Positions 43,767-54,358 of a DNA stretch of 64,000 bases are shown piece after piece. The position numbers and the translations under genes were made by a program. The DNA lies in assembly GCF_030161375.1 (NCBI RefSeq), contig NZ_BSSQ01000009.1:62001-126000 (forward strand), in the 5' to 3' direction. Positions within the stretch are counted from its first letter, which is position 1; every line of letters begins with the position of its first letter. The notes below the pieces were generated by a model. It was not told where the DNA came from. It saw only the letters and a program-made list of their open reading frames with translations, and ran no database searches. This DNA is from Paenibacillus glycanilyticus. Lineage in GTDB: Bacteria; Bacillota; Bacilli; Paenibacillales; Paenibacillaceae.

Positions 43767-45035
43767 TTAACCCTTCAGCGCTTTCGCCGCAATATCGGTA
43801 CGGCTGTGCATGCCGTCGAAATGAATAACGCTAACCGCTTCGTAAGCGCGGGCACGCGCTTCCGCGATGTCGCGGCCACGGCCAACTACGCCAAGCACGC
43901 GTCCGCCGCTCGTTACGATCTTGCCGTCTTTCTCGGCCGTTCCGGCGTGGAATACAAGAGCGCCTTGCGCTTCCGCTGCGTCTAGACCTGTAATCTCAAT
44001 ACCCTTCGGATACACTCCAGGGTAACCTGCGGATGCAACGATAACGCAAACGGCTGCTTCGTCGCTCCACTCAAGCTCAAGCTGATCGAGTCGTCCGTTC
44101 AGGGAAGCAAGCACGACATCAACCAACTCCGTCTTCAGACGCGGCAGAACGACTTGCGTCTCCGGATCGCCCATACGCGCGTTAAACTCGATCGTTTTGG
44201 GACCGTCTTTCGTAATCATCAGACCTGCGAACAATACGCCGCGGAACGGACGACCTTCGCTGACCATCGCTTTAGCCGTTGGTTTGATGATGTTCTCAAT
44301 CGATTCTTCAATAATCGCTGGGTCGATATGCGGCAGCGGCGTGTATGTCCCCATGCCGCCCGTGTTCGGGCCTTTATCGTTATCGAATACTGGCTTATGG
44401 TCTTGCGCCGGTACCATTGCTTTTACCGTTTCGCCGTCCACAAAAGCAAGGATCGACATTTCTTGGCCTTCCAGGAATTCCTCGATCACGATTTGGTTGC
44501 CGGCGTCGCCAAACACCTTGTCGACCATCGCTTCTTTCAGCGCTTGTTCCGCTTCTTCCATCGAATAAGCAACCGTTACGCCTTTGCCCGCCGCAAGACC
44601 GTCCGCTTTGATCACGATCGGCACGGATTGCTCGCGAAGATAAGTAAGCGCCGACTCATAATTCGTAAACGTCTCGTATTTGGCCGTAGGAATATTGTAC
44701 TTGCGGAGCAAATCCTTCATGAAGATTTTGCTGCCTTCGATTTCGGCTGCCGCTTTATTCGGTCCGTATACCGGAATGTTATGCGCCTCGAAAGCATCTA
44801 CGATGCCTGCAGCAAGCGGATCGTCAGGACCGATAAAGACGAGGTCAATCGCCGCGTCCTTCGCAAACTTTACAAGCTCGTCGAACTGGTTAACCGCGAT
44901 TGGCACGCAATCCGCGATTTGCGCAATGCCCGCATTCCCCGGCGCGCAAAACACCTCTTTGACCTTCTCGCTTTTCTTAAGAGCCCAAACAATCGCGTGC
45001 TCGCGTCCGCCGCCGCCAACAACTAAAATTCTCAT
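43767..45035 (-). CDS. purD: Phosphoribosylamine-glycine ligase (GAR synthetase)
   Basis: 422 aa from the ATG at 45033-45035 (GGGGGTACGGG upstream), giving the canonical N-terminus MRILVVGGGGREHAI. ATP-grasp features include KADGLAAGKGVTVA and the RMGDPETQV metal loop. It joins glycine to phosphoribosylamine, step 2 of purine synthesis. Last gene of the operon, about 105 bp after purH. Confidence 0.97.
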   Translation of the reverse strand: MRILVVGGGGREHAIVWALKKSEKVKEVFCAPGNAGIAQIADCVPIAVNQFDELVKFAKDAAIDLVFIGPDDPLAAGIVDAFEAHNIPVYGPNKAAAEIEGSKIFMKDLLRKYNIPTAKYETFTNYESALTYLREQSVPIVIKADGLAAGKGVTVAYSMEEAEQALKEAMVDKVFGDAGNQIVIEEFLEGQEMSILAFVDGETVKAMVPAQDHKPVFDNDKGPNTGGMGTYTPLPHIDPAIIEESIENIIKPTAKAMVSEGRPFRGVLFAGLMITKDGPKTIEFNARMGDPETQVVLPRLKTELVDVVLASLNGRLDQLELEWSDEAAVCVIVASAGYPGVYPKGIEITGLDAAEAQGALVFHAGTAEKDGKIVTSGGRVLGVVGRGRDIAEARARAYEAVSVIHFDGMHSRTDIAAKALKG

Positions 45036-45140
45036 CGCTTCCCGTACCCCCTGATTAAATATGAAACTATCGTCAAAAGCGAAGCCGATCTTGCCACGCT
45101 CCATAAGAGCCGCGGCAAGAAGCTTCGCTAATTAAAAGTT

Positions 45141-46691
45141 CTAGTGCTTGAAGTGGCGAACGCCAGTCATAACCATCGCAATGTTATGCTTGTTCGCTGC
45201 GGCGATCGACTCTTCGTCTTTGATCGAACCGCCTGTTTGGATAATGGCCGTAATGCCGTGTTTCGCAGCCAATTCAACCGTGTCGCCCATTGGGAAGAAC
45301 GCATCGGAAGCGAGTACCGAACCCGCCGCTTGCTCGGCTGCTTGCTCGATGGCAATGCGAGCCGCGCCAACGCGGTTCATTTGGCCAGCGCCAACGCCAA
45401 TCGTCATGTTGTTTTTCGCCAGCAAAATCGCGTTTGATTTCACGTGCTTCACAACTTTCCATCCGAACAGCAATTGCTTCAGCTCTTCTTCGGTTGGTTT
45501 GCGGTCCGTAACGAACTGCAGGTCGGCTTCCGCCAAGCTGCGAACGTCGCTCTCTTGAACGAGCATGCCGCCGTCAACGGTAGTCGACAGCCAGTCGGAT
45601 TGGCGCTCAGCCGCGGAACCCGCCAGCTCGCCCAGCTTCAGAAGGCGGATGTTTTTCTTCTTCGTCAGCACTTCCAGCGCTTCCGGCGTGAAGTCGGGAG
45701 CGATAATGATTTCAAGGAAAATTTGGCTCAGCAGCTCAGCCGTGTCCGCGCCAATCGTACGGTTCGCCGCAACGATGCCGCCGAAGATCGAGGTAGGGTC
45801 TGCCGCGTACGCTTTTTGATACGCTTCATGGATGTCAGTACCGATACCGACGCCGCATGGATTCATATGCTTCACCGCTACGCAAGCCGGCTCGTCGAAT
45901 TCTTTGACGATCGCAAGCGCCGCGTTCGCGTCGTTAATGTTATTGTAGGACAATTCTTTGCCGTGCAGTTGCTCAGCCGTTGTGATGTTGCCCACAGCCG
46001 CAAGCGGTTTGCTGTAGAACGCTGCTTTCTGATGCGGGTTCTCGCCGTAACGCAGATCCTGCACTTTCTCGTAAGTCACGGTGTAAGACTCAGGCAGCTC
46101 TTCGCCAACTTGCTTCGTCAGGTAGTCCGCGATCAACGCATCGTAAGCAGCTGTATGGCGGAATACTTTTGCCGTCAGGCGTTTGCGCGTTTCAAGCGTA
46201 GTGTCGCCGCCGGCTTTGATCTCTTCGATAACAGCCGCGTAGTCGTTAGCGTCTACCACAACCGTAACGAACGCATGGTTTTTCGCAGCCGAACGAAGCA
46301 TCGTAGGACCGCCGATATCGATGTTCTCGATTGCGTCTTCGTATTCCACGTTAGGGTTTGCGATCGTTTGCTTGAACGGATACAGGTTAACAACAACAAG
46401 ATCGATGTAATCCAGACCAAGCTCTTGCATAACCTTTTGATGCTCTTCGTTATCGCGAATAGCCAGAAGTCCGCTATGAACCGCCGGGTGAAGCGTTTTT
46501 ACGCGGCCATCGAGAATTTCAGGGAAACCCGTTACATCGGAAATGCCGATAACCGGAATGCCTTCCTTCTCCAGAAGGTTAAACGTACCGCCCGTCGAGA
46601 TGATTTGCACGCCTTGAGCTGCCAGTTCACGAGAAAATTCCACAATGCCAGTCTTGTCCGATACACTAATTAACGCTCTACGAATTGCCAC
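45141..46691 (-). CDS. purH: Bifunctional AICAR formyltransferase/IMP cyclohydrolase
   Basis: 516 aa, GTG start (46689-46691) with GAGGAGG 9 nt upstream. The IMP cyclohydrolase part (1-190) opens [16 protein letters not shown]; the formyltransferase part has [15 protein letters not shown], the catalytic Lys-His pair in [10 protein letters not shown], and ends GVRHFKH. It performs the last two steps to IMP. About 57 bp separate it from purN. Confidence 0.97.
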   Translation of the reverse strand: MAIRRALISVSDKTGIVEFSRELAAQGVQIISTGGTFNLLEKEGIPVIGISDVTGFPEILDGRVKTLHPAVHSGLLAIRDNEEHQKVMQELGLDYIDLVVVNLYPFKQTIANPNVEYEDAIENIDIGGPTMLRSAAKNHAFVTVVVDANDYAAVIEEIKAGGDTTLETRKRLTAKVFRHTAAYDALIADYLTKQVGEELPESYTVTYEKVQDLRYGENPHQKAAFYSKPLAAVGNITTAEQLHGKELSYNNINDANAALAIVKEFDEPACVAVKHMNPCGVGIGTDIHEAYQKAYAADPTSIFGGIVAANRTIGADTAELLSQIFLEIIIAPDFTPEALEVLTKKKNIRLLKLGELAGSAAERQSDWLSTTVDGGMLVQESDVRSLAEADLQFVTDRKPTEEELKQLLFGWKVVKHVKSNAILLAKNNMTIGVGAGQMNRVGAARIAIEQAAEQAAGSVLASDAFFPMGDTVELAAKHGITAIIQTGGSIKDEESIAAANKHNIAMVMTGVRHFKH

Positions 46692-46748
46692 GCCAAATTG
46701 CCTCCTCTAAAATAGGTACTTACTCTTAATATGAAAAATAATAAAAAG

Positions 46749-47360
46749 CTACGCTTTCACCGTAACGAAACGTCCTTCAAGCGTTATGCGGCCTGCCGCG
46801 ATCCATTGCACGACCTTCGGCAAGAGCTGCTGCTCGGCTGCGTGAATCCGCCCGCCAAGCGTGTCTTCCGTATCGCCGACAAGCACTTCAACCGCGCTTT
46901 GCGCGATAATCGGTCCGCTATCCATGCCGCCGTCCACGTAATGAACCGTAACGCCGGTTATTTTCACGCCGTAAGCCAGCGCTTGTCCAATCCCGTTCAC
47001 GCCAGGGAACGATGGCAAGAGAGCCGGATGAATATTGATCATTCGTCCGTAAAACGGTTCAACAAGCACGGAAGTAATAATGCGCATATAACCGCCCAAA
47101 ACGACCAGCTCGATGCCGCGTCGCTGAAGCTCCGCCAGAATTTCCGTTTCGTAAACTTCGCGGGACTCATATTCTTTTGGCACAAACACGAAGGTGTCCA
47201 CGCCCGCCTTGCGTGCCCGTTCTACAACGGGCGCCGCAGGCTTATCACAAACAAGAAGCTCGATGGTTGCATCGAGCTCTCCTTGCTGCACCGAATCGAC
47301 CAGGGCCTGGAAGTTGGTTCCTTGCCCTGATGCAAAAACGGCTATTCGCAGTGCTCCCAT
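46749..47360 (-). CDS. purN: Phosphoribosylglycinamide formyltransferase
   Basis: 203 aa. The folate enzyme motifs are RIAVFASGQGTNFQAL, the INIHPALLPSFPG block with the catalytic Asn-His, and HYVDGGMDSGPII with the catalytic Asp. It formylates GAR (step 3). Its ATG shares one base with the purM stop (TAATG), and GGGAGCGG in the end of purM serves as ribosome site. Confidence 0.97.
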   Translation of the reverse strand: MGALRIAVFASGQGTNFQALVDSVQQGELDATIELLVCDKPAAPVVERARKAGVDTFVFVPKEYESREVYETEILAELQRRGIELVVLGGYMRIITSVLVEPFYGRMINIHPALLPSFPGVNGIGQALAYGVKITGVTVHYVDGGMDSGPIIAQSAVEVLVGDTEDTLGGRIHAAEQQLLPKVVQWIAAGRITLEGRFVTVKA

Positions 47361-48403
47361 TAAACGTCCGCTCCCGTGAACGTAACTACGCGGCTGCCTT
47401 CCGTTACGGTACCGATTCGGTAGGCTTGTTCGCCAAGCTCGGAAGCGACTTGAAGAGCTTTCTCCGCTTGGTCCGCTGGAACCACTACAACTAACCCGAT
47501 GCCCATATTAAAAGTTGTGAACATATCGCGGTTTGTAACTGCGCCTTTGTCCTGCATAAGCTGGAACACAGGCAGAATCGGCCAAGAGCCGTATTCGATA
47601 TTTACGTTTACGCCTTCCGGAAGAACGCGCGGGATATTCTCGATAAAGCCGCCGCCCGTAATGTGCGCCATGCCTTTTACGTTTACTTCTTCAATCAGCT
47701 TAAGAGCCGATTTCACATAGATGCGAGTTGGTTCGATCAATACGTCGCCAAGTACTTCGTCGTTCAGCTCAGGCAGACGCTGATCAAGCGCATAACCGCA
47801 TTCTTCAAGGAGAAGACGGCGTACCAGCGAGTAGCCGTTGCTGTGAATGCCGCTCGAAGCAAATCCAAGAACAACGTCGCCAGGAGCGATTGTTGTGCCG
47901 TCGATGATTTTCTTCTTATCCACAACGCCAACCGTAAAGCCGGCAATATCGTATTCGTCGCCTTGGTACATGCCAGGCATTTCGGCCGTTTCGCCGCCAA
48001 TCAGGGCGCAGCCCGCTTGGACGCAACCGTCGGAGATGCCTTTTACAACCGCTTCGATTTTCTCGGGAACAACTTTGCCGCATGCCAGATAATCGAGGAA
48101 GAAGAGCGGCTCGGCGCCTTGTACGATAATATCGTTCACGCACATTGCTACCGCGTCAACGCCAATCGTGTCATGCTTATCCATCATGAACGCCAGCTTC
48201 AGCTTAGTACCAACGCCGTCCGTTCCCGATACGAGCACAGGCTCCTCGTATTTGTCCTTGTTAAGGCCAAACAAACCGCCAAACCCGCCGAGATCAGTCA
48301 GCACCTCTGGACGGAACGTTTTCTTAACATGCTTCTTCATCCGTTCGACTGCTTCATTGCCGGCCGCAATATCGACACCGGCTTTTTTGTACGCTTCTGA
48401 CAC
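47360..48403 (-). CDS. purM: Phosphoribosylformylglycinamidine cyclo-ligase (AIR synthetase)
   Basis: 347 aa. The GTG at 48401-48403 is preferred over the TTG three codons earlier because AAAGGGG lies 9 nt upstream of the GTG but abuts the TTG; this also gives the usual start [12 protein letters not shown]. Motifs [25 protein letters not shown] and [13 protein letters not shown] are present. It closes the imidazole ring, step 5. 24 bp after purF. Confidence 0.97.
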   Translation of the reverse strand: MSEAYKKAGVDIAAGNEAVERMKKHVKKTFRPEVLTDLGGFGGLFGLNKDKYEEPVLVSGTDGVGTKLKLAFMMDKHDTIGVDAVAMCVNDIIVQGAEPLFFLDYLACGKVVPEKIEAVVKGISDGCVQAGCALIGGETAEMPGMYQGDEYDIAGFTVGVVDKKKIIDGTTIAPGDVVLGFASSGIHSNGYSLVRRLLLEECGYALDQRLPELNDEVLGDVLIEPTRIYVKSALKLIEEVNVKGMAHITGGGFIENIPRVLPEGVNVNIEYGSWPILPVFQLMQDKGAVTNRDMFTTFNMGIGLVVVVPADQAEKALQVASELGEQAYRIGTVTEGSRVVTFTGADV

Positions 48404-48427
48404 ACCAGTCAACCCCTTTATATACTA

Positions 48428-49906
48428 TTAACAGCTGCAGCTCTTATCCGATTCCTCGTCAACCGGCGTTGGATAATCATTATCGAAGCAAGCCAGACAC
48501 ATGCCGCGGTTATACGCGCCGTCATTGCCTCCTACCGAATCAATGAAACCTTCATGGCTAAGGAAGTATAAAGAGTCCGCATTAATCATTTCGCACATTT
48601 CCTGCACCGTTCTCGAAGAAGCAACCAGCTCCTTGCGGTCCGGCGTATCAATACCGTAGTAACAAGGGTTCTTGAATGGCGGCGATGTAATTCGCACATG
48701 TACTTCCGTCGCGCCAGCCTCGCGAAGCATGTTCACGATCCGGCGGGAAGTCGTACCGCGGACGATCGAGTCATCGATCATTACAACGCGTTTGCCTTCA
48801 ACGACTTTGCGCACGGCGGACAACTTCATCTTCACGCCTTGTTCCCGAAGCTCTTGGGAAGGCTGAATAAACGTACGCCCCGTGTACTTGTTCTTGATAA
48901 GTCCAAGCTCGTAAGGAATGCCCGTTTGCTCAGCATAACCAATAGACGCCGAAATACTCGAATCCGGTACGCCGATGACGATATCCGCATCCACAAACGA
49001 TTCCATCGCAAGCTGTTTCCCCATCCGCTTACGCGCGGAATGGATGTTGATTGTATTAATATCACTGTCCGGACGGGCAAAATAGATGTATTCCATCGCG
49101 CAAGTTGCCCGGCGCTCCACTTCCGCATAACGGTCTTCGCGCATGCCGTCCGCATCGAGATAGAGCAGTTCGCCCGGTTGCACGTCACGTACATACTCAG
49201 CGCCAATGGATTCAAAGGCACATGATTCGGAAGAGAACACAAAACCGTCGCCAATGCGGCCCATAACGAGCGGACGCAGACCGTTAGGATCAGAAGCTAC
49301 GAGCAGCTTGTCGTTCGTCATGATCAGGAACGCAAAACCGCCGATAATACGCTGAAGCGCATCCTTAGCCGCTTCTTCAAAGCTCTTCGGAGAACGAGCG
49401 ATTAAGTGAGCAATAACTTCGGTATCGCTGGAAGTCTGGAAGATTGAACCTTGGCTCTCCAGCTCCTTGCGGATCTCCGGCGCGTTCACGATGTTGCCGT
49501 TTGTCGCAACGGCCAGATCGCCGTCCCGGTAACGGAAAATAAGCGGCTGCGCATTTGCCAGCTTGCTCTCTCCAGCCGTTGAATAACGGACATGGCCGAT
49601 CGCACGGTCGCCGGCAAGCGACTGAATCCGCTCTTTATCAAATACTTCCTTCACAAGCCCCATGCCGCGGTGATAGGTGAAGCGGTTGCCCGCCTCCGTA
49701 TCCACCGTGCAGATTCCCGCGCTTTCCTCGCCGCGATGCTGGAGGGCATGAAGGCCGTAATAGCTGAGGGAGGACGCGTTCGGGACATTAAAGACCCCGA
49801 ACACGCCGCACTCCTCGCGCAATTTATCAAACATATCGTCACGGCCAATGCCTTCGTTGTAATGATTTCCCGTCCACAGCTTATGCTGTTTTATTTCATC
49901 AGACAT
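48428..49906 (-). CDS. purF: Amidophosphoribosyltransferase (glutamine PRPP amidotransferase)
   Basis: 492 aa from the ATG at 49904-49906 (GGAAGGATG upstream). The catalytic Cys is in EECGVFGVF, here at residue 33, so the cleaved N-terminal propeptide is about 32 residues, longer than the 11 of B. subtilis; an internal ATG at codon 25 would give a normal length but lacks a good ribosome site. The PRPP loop is [14 protein letters not shown], and cysteines in [15 protein letters not shown] and GMCLACFD fit the 4Fe-4S ligands of the Bacillus enzyme. It overlaps purL by 16 bp. First committed step of the pathway. Confidence 0.97.
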   Translation of the reverse strand: MSDEIKQHKLWTGNHYNEGIGRDDMFDKLREECGVFGVFNVPNASSLSYYGLHALQHRGEESAGICTVDTEAGNRFTYHRGMGLVKEVFDKERIQSLAGDRAIGHVRYSTAGESKLANAQPLIFRYRDGDLAVATNGNIVNAPEIRKELESQGSIFQTSSDTEVIAHLIARSPKSFEEAAKDALQRIIGGFAFLIMTNDKLLVASDPNGLRPLVMGRIGDGFVFSSESCAFESIGAEYVRDVQPGELLYLDADGMREDRYAEVERRATCAMEYIYFARPDSDINTINIHSARKRMGKQLAMESFVDADIVIGVPDSSISASIGYAEQTGIPYELGLIKNKYTGRTFIQPSQELREQGVKMKLSAVRKVVEGKRVVMIDDSIVRGTTSRRIVNMLREAGATEVHVRITSPPFKNPCYYGIDTPDRKELVASSRTVQEMCEMINADSLYFLSHEGFIDSVGGNDGAYNRGMCLACFDNDYPTPVDEESDKSCSC

Positions 49907-52134
49907 GGAATCGCATCCTTCCAAACCTTCTCCAGTTGTTGTACCGGTGCGTTAACGCCGGATTTGCCGTTTACGTTGATGGTCAGGCTGTTGCCTTTAA
50001 CCGTGCCGATTGCCGCGTTCGCTACGCCTTGCTCGTTCAGGTGAGCTTGCAAAGCCGCTGCTTTCTCAGGCGTTGCCGAGAGCAGGATACGCGATTGCGA
50101 TTCGCTGAAGAGTACGTGATCCGCACGAAGATCCGTTGCCACGTTCACTTCCGCGCCGATTCCGCCGCTAATTGCGGATTCAGCCAGCGCTACGGCCAGA
50201 CCGCCTTCGGACAGGTCATGCGCCGAAGCAACAAGACCGCCTTGGATTGCAGTCAGAACCGCGCCCAATGTTTTCTTCTCTGTCGCAAGGTCGATTTGCG
50301 GAGGACGGCCTGCTGCCGAGCCATTCAGCACGTAGAGCAGCTCGCTGCCTCCAAACTCTGCTTGCGTCTCGCCGACGAGGATAATAACGTCGCCTTCTTT
50401 TTTGAAGCCTTGCGTAGTAATGTGATCCACGTCATGCACGAGACCAACCATGCCGATTACCGGCGTCGGGTAGATCGCGCCTTTTGCGTTCTCGTTGTAC
50501 AAGCTGACGTTGCCGCCGATTACCGGTGTATCAAGCACGCGGCAAGCTTCGGACATGCCGTCCGCGGATTTCTCGATCTGCCAGAATACTTCCGGCTTCT
50601 CAGGGCTGCCGAAGTTCAGGTTGTCCGTAATCGCGAGCGGTTCCGCGCCGGAACATACGATGTTTCGCGCCGCTTCCGCTACTGCGATCTGGCCGCCAAC
50701 TTCAGGGTCAAGATATACGTAACGTCCGTTGCAGTCCGTTGTCATCGCAAGACCTTTGCGGGTACCGCGAATGGTTACGACTGCCGCGTCGGAGCCTGGT
50801 TGAACAGCCGTCGACGTACGAACCATGTAGTCATATTGGTTATATACCCATTCTTTGCTTGCCACAGTCGGCGAAGCGAGAACTTTCTCAAGAGCTCCGG
50901 TCAGATCCGTGATTTCCGCGAATGCCGCTGTATCAACGGTTGCGTTCTCACGGTAGTAAGCAGGCTCGGAGGAAGGTTTGTTGTATACCGGGCACTCGTC
51001 AACAAGTGCTTTAACCGGCATGTCGGCAACTTGCTCGCCTTGGTGGAACAGGCGGAGACGGCCGTCGTCGGTAACTTTGCCGACTTTCTTGCAAATAACG
51101 CCCCAACGGTCGAAAATCTCTTGCGCTTGCGCTTCATGCTGCGGCTCAACAACGAACAACATCCGTTCTTGCGACTCCGACAGCATCATTTCGTAAGGCG
51201 TCATACCTGTCTCGCGTTGCGGAACTTCATCAAGGTACAGCTCCAGGCCGTTGCCGGCTTTGGAAGCCATCTCCGCGCTCGAGCAAGTGAGGCCCGCTGC
51301 GCCCATATCTTGAATGCCAAGCACGATGCCGGAGTTGATCAGTTCAAGCGTGGACTCCATAACGAGCTTCTCCATGAACGGATCGCCGACTTGTACCGCC
51401 GTACGTTTTTCTTCGGATTCTTCGGACAGCTCGACGGATGCGAATGTCGCGCCGTGAATGCCGTCGCGGCCCGTTGCTGGACCTACGTAGAATACCGGGT
51501 TGCCAACGCCTTTTGCTACGCCACGCTGGATTTTGTCATGATCGATAAGACCAACGCACATCGCGTTAACCAGCGGGTTGCCCTCGTAGCTCTCGTCGAA
51601 CATCACTTCGCCCGCAACGGTAGGAATACCGATACAGTTGCCGTAGCCCGCGATGCCGCTAACTACGTTCTCGAACAAATATTTCACGCGGTCGTTTTCC
51701 AGCTTGCCGAAACGAAGCGAGTTCAGCAAAGCGACTGGACGTGCGCCCATCGAGAAAATGTCGCGGATAATGCCGCCAACGCCCGTTGCCGCGCCTTGGT
51801 AAGGCTCAACCGCGGATGGATGGTTATGCGATTCGATCTTGAATACAACCGCTTGGTTGTCGCCGATATCTACGATACCCGCGCCTTCGCCTGGTCCCAT
51901 CAGGACGCGAGGACCCGTGATCGGGAATTTTTTCAGGATTGGCTTGGAGTTCTTGTACGCGCAATGCTCGGACCACATAACGCTGAATACGCCGATTTCC
52001 GTATAGTTGGGTGTACGGCCGAGAAAACCGCAGATAAGCTCAAATTCATAATCCGATACACCAAATTGTTGATAAATCTTTTGCTCGACGATTTGTTCAG
52101 GTGTCGGTTCCTTAGCCGTTAATTGCTGCGCCAT
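49891..52134 (-). CDS. purL: Phosphoribosylformylglycinamidine synthase subunit PurL
   Basis: 747 aa from the ATG at 52132-52134, with GGAGGG upstream. Small PurL type needing PurS and PurQ. Motifs: [25 protein letters not shown], and a second half with [10 protein letters not shown] and [12 protein letters not shown]. It amidates FGAR to FGAM with ammonia channelled from PurQ. It overlaps purQ by 23 bp and purF by 16 bp, indicating tight translational coupling. Confidence 0.97.
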   Translation of the reverse strand: MAQQLTAKEPTPEQIVEQKIYQQFGVSDYEFELICGFLGRTPNYTEIGVFSVMWSEHCAYKNSKPILKKFPITGPRVLMGPGEGAGIVDIGDNQAVVFKIESHNHPSAVEPYQGAATGVGGIIRDIFSMGARPVALLNSLRFGKLENDRVKYLFENVVSGIAGYGNCIGIPTVAGEVMFDESYEGNPLVNAMCVGLIDHDKIQRGVAKGVGNPVFYVGPATGRDGIHGATFASVELSEESEEKRTAVQVGDPFMEKLVMESTLELINSGIVLGIQDMGAAGLTCSSAEMASKAGNGLELYLDEVPQRETGMTPYEMMLSESQERMLFVVEPQHEAQAQEIFDRWGVICKKVGKVTDDGRLRLFHQGEQVADMPVKALVDECPVYNKPSSEPAYYRENATVDTAAFAEITDLTGALEKVLASPTVASKEWVYNQYDYMVRTSTAVQPGSDAAVVTIRGTRKGLAMTTDCNGRYVYLDPEVGGQIAVAEAARNIVCSGAEPLAITDNLNFGSPEKPEVFWQIEKSADGMSEACRVLDTPVIGGNVSLYNENAKGAIYPTPVIGMVGLVHDVDHITTQGFKKEGDVIILVGETQAEFGGSELLYVLNGSAAGRPPQIDLATEKKTLGAVLTAIQGGLVASAHDLSEGGLAVALAESAISGGIGAEVNVATDLRADHVLFSESQSRILLSATPEKAAALQAHLNEQGVANAAIGTVKGNSLTINVNGKSGVNAPVQQLEKVWKDAIPCLMK

Positions 52135-52807
52135 GTTGTTCCCTCCATGCATTCAAAATCGATGTAAACATCCGTTTGCCGTCTTCCGAGCCGAGAATTT
52201 GGTCAATCGCGCGCTCAGGGTGAGGCATCATGCCCACGACATTGCCCTTTTTGTTGCTAATGCCCGCAATGTTCTCGACCGAACCGTTCGGGTTCGTGTC
52301 GCCTGCATAACGGAATACGATCTGGTTGTTTGCTTTCAGCTCGGCAAGCGTAGCTTCGTCGCAGAAGTAGTTGCCTTCGCCGTGCGCGATCGGAATATCG
52401 ATAATCTCGCCTTGCGAGTATTGGTTCGTAAAGGCCGTGCCGTTGTTCACGACTTCAAGCAGCTGTTGCTGACAACGGAATTTAAGACCATTGTTGCGGA
52501 TCAGAGCGCCTGGCAGAAGGTTTGCTTCGGTCAAGATCTGGAATCCGTTGCAGATGCCAAGGATAAACTTGCCTTCTTCTGCAGCTTTCACAACTTCATT
52601 CATTACCGGGGCAAAGCTAGCCATTGCGCCGCAGCGCAGGTAGTCACCATAGGAGAAGCCGCCTGGCACAAGAATCGCATCATAAGCGGATAGGTCAGTC
52701 GCTGTATGCCATACATAATCGACCTCTTGGCCGATTGCATCTTCTACCGCTTTGTAGCAGTCGATGTCACAGTTGGAGCCAGGGAATACGAGAACGGCGA
52801 ACTTCAT
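52112..52807 (-). CDS. purQ: Phosphoribosylformylglycinamidine synthase glutaminase subunit PurQ
   Basis: 231 aa class-I glutamine amidotransferase. Start [14 protein letters not shown], catalytic Cys in [11 protein letters not shown] (about residue 87), His-Glu of the triad in MMPHPERA. It supplies ammonia to PurL. It begins 3 bp after the purS stop. Confidence 0.97.
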   Translation of the reverse strand: MKFAVLVFPGSNCDIDCYKAVEDAIGQEVDYVWHTATDLSAYDAILVPGGFSYGDYLRCGAMASFAPVMNEVVKAAEEGKFILGICNGFQILTEANLLPGALIRNNGLKFRCQQQLLEVVNNGTAFTNQYSQGEIIDIPIAHGEGNYFCDEATLAELKANNQIVFRYAGDTNPNGSVENIAGISNKKGNVVGMMPHPERAIDQILGSEDGKRMFTSILNAWREQHGAAING

Positions 52808-52810
52808 CGA

Positions 52811-53053
52811 TTATCCCTCCAATTCAAAACGGAAATCTTCGACTACCGTGTTTGCCAGCAGCTTTTCGCACATTACTTTTACGCGTGCTTCCGCTTCAGC
52901 GCGGTCATTCGTGTCCAGCTCAAGCTCCAGGTATTTACCGATGCGGACTTTCTCAACTTCTGCGAAGCCCATAGTGTGAAGCGAGCCTTGAACGGCTTGA
53001 CCTTGCGGGTCGAGTACATTTTGTTTGATAGTGACGTAGACTTTTGCTTTCAT
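52811..53053 (-). CDS. purS: Phosphoribosylformylglycinamidine synthase subunit PurS
   Basis: 80 aa, start MKAKVYVTIKQNVLDPQGQA, then a GKYLELEL strand: the standard PurS dimer subunit that bridges PurL and PurQ. GGAGG lies upstream in the unusually long purC-purS gap. Confidence 0.96.
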   Translation of the reverse strand: MKAKVYVTIKQNVLDPQGQAVQGSLHTMGFAEVEKVRIGKYLELELDTNDRAEAEARVKVMCEKLLANTVVEDFRFELEG

Positions 53054-53088
53054 GGTTGGCCTCCTGAAAATGGTTTTTCCGGTTGTGT

Positions 53089-53283
53089 GGTGTAAAAACC
53101 TCTCTAGGTCGTCGGCAGCTTGGGTCGTTCAGGAGCAAGGGTATCTGTCTACGTCGCGGTTGAAATCGGAAAATTTCATCGAATCCGCTTAGCGGATATT
53201 TTCCGAATTTCAAAAGCGAGCGCTGTCGCTCTCCGACAGACACCCTTACCCCCTCACTCCCAGCTGCCGGTTTTTACAACACC
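53089..53283. repeat. 195-bp palindromic element inside the purine operon (purC-purS gap)
   Basis: Ends form an inverted repeat, GGTGTAAAAACC (53089-53100) against GGTTTTTACAACACC (53269-53283). Moving inward, GGCAGCTTGGG pairs with CCCAGCTGCC, AAGGGTATCTGTC with GACAGACACCCTT (one mismatch), and the centre is a long hairpin at 53160-53213 with TTGAAATCGGAAAAT against ATTTTCCGAATTTCAA. No open frame fits. It resembles a MITE-like or structured-RNA element. The remaining gap (53284-53434) holds one more hairpin (53314-53342) and three short ATCTAAGAACAA-like repeats. Confidence 0.8.
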
Positions 53284-53434
53284 CTCCCGGGTAGTCGTGT
53301 GTACCGTTACGGGGGCGTTAGCGCACTATCGTGCTCAACGCCAGACCTTAAAGATTTAAGAACGAACATCTAAGGACAAAATCTAAGAACAACATCTAAG
53401 AACAAAAGATAAAATCAAAACCTATAATTGCGAT

Positions 53435-54334
53435 CTATACGAGCGAACGTCCTGTAAGACGGCTGTAAATGTCGAGGTAACGATTTGTTGTTTCGTTTAC
53501 TACAGATTCAGGGAGAGGAGCCGGTTTGCTGTCTCTGTCCCAATCGGAGCCGAGAAGATACGTGCGGACCGGTTCTTTGTCCATGCTGTCAATCTCTATA
53601 TCGTAAGCGTAGTTCTTCTCCGCCCAGAAACGCGAGGAATCCGGGGTGAAGATTTCGTCGATCAGAATGACTTGGCCGTCGATCAGTCCGAATTCGAATT
53701 TGCAATCGGCAAGGATGATGCCATGCTTCGCGCAGTATTCATGAGCGAACTCGTACAGCTTGATACTGCGGTCGCGCAATTCTGTGGCAAGCTCCGCTCC
53801 GACCATCTCTTGCATCCGCTCAAACGGGATGTCCTCGTCGTGGCCAACGTCGTTCTTAGCCGCCGGCGTGAAGATCGGCTGAGGGAAACGCTCGTTCTTG
53901 CGCATGCCCTCCGGCAGCTCGATGCCGTTGATCGCGGACGTTTGCTGGTATTGTCTCCAGCCGCCGCCGGTGATATAGCCCCGAACGACGCATTCGATGT
54001 CGATACGCTCGGCTTTCTTCGTCACCATGATCCGGTCCTTAAGAAGCTCCGGCGCCGTAACGATATCCCCAAGCTTCTCCACGTCCGTGTGCACAACATG
54101 GTTCGGCTGGATCGCAGCCGTTTCTTCAAACCAGAAAGCCGACAGACGGTTCAATACATTGCCCTTTTGTGGAACAGCCGGATCCAGCACGTAGTCGAAT
54201 GCCGAGATGCGGTCTGTGACAACGATCAGGTAATGCTCGCCGAGATCGTACAGTTCACGAACCTTGCCTTTATACAGCAGCGGAGCTTTGATATAGTCCG
54301 CCGCCGTGGATAAAGCTTGCGATTGTGCAGTCAT
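53435..54334 (-). CDS. purC: SAICAR synthase (phosphoribosylaminoimidazole-succinocarboxamide synthase)
   Basis: 299 aa. Motifs YKGKVRELYDLG, DRISAFDYVLD, CVVRGYITGGGWR, ADCKFEFGLI and DEIFTPDSSRFW are typical. At 299 residues it belongs to the long class (like yeast Ade1, 306) rather than the 240-residue class of B. subtilis and E. coli; the extra length includes an insertion around residues 145-180 and a C-terminal extension. It adds aspartate to CAIR. GAGGAG precedes the ATG, 24 bp after purB. Confidence 0.96.
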   Translation of the reverse strand: MTAQSQALSTAADYIKAPLLYKGKVRELYDLGEHYLIVVTDRISAFDYVLDPAVPQKGNVLNRLSAFWFEETAAIQPNHVVHTDVEKLGDIVTAPELLKDRIMVTKKAERIDIECVVRGYITGGGWRQYQQTSAINGIELPEGMRKNERFPQPIFTPAAKNDVGHDEDIPFERMQEMVGAELATELRDRSIKLYEFAHEYCAKHGIILADCKFEFGLIDGQVILIDEIFTPDSSRFWAEKNYAYDIEIDSMDKEPVRTYLLGSDWDRDSKPAPLPESVVNETTNRYLDIYSRLTGRSLV

Positions 54335-54358
54335 TTCTCCTCGAATCCCCTTTGTCCC

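Noticed and set aside
45444..46673. Long plus-strand frame opposite purH, and similar ones opposite purD and the binding proteins
   Set aside because: Same reasoning: codon-bias shadows of conserved genes.
49936..52122. Very long plus-strand open frame (728 codons) opposite purL
   Set aside because: It mirrors the purL reading frame on the other strand, its protein is rich in Arg, Cys and His with no recognisable domain, and it has no ribosome site. purL is beyond doubt.
53314..53342. Hairpin GGCGTTAGCGCAC/GTGCTCAACGCC in the purC-purS gap as a terminator
   Set aside because: No U-run on either strand. Termination here would cut the operon before purS.
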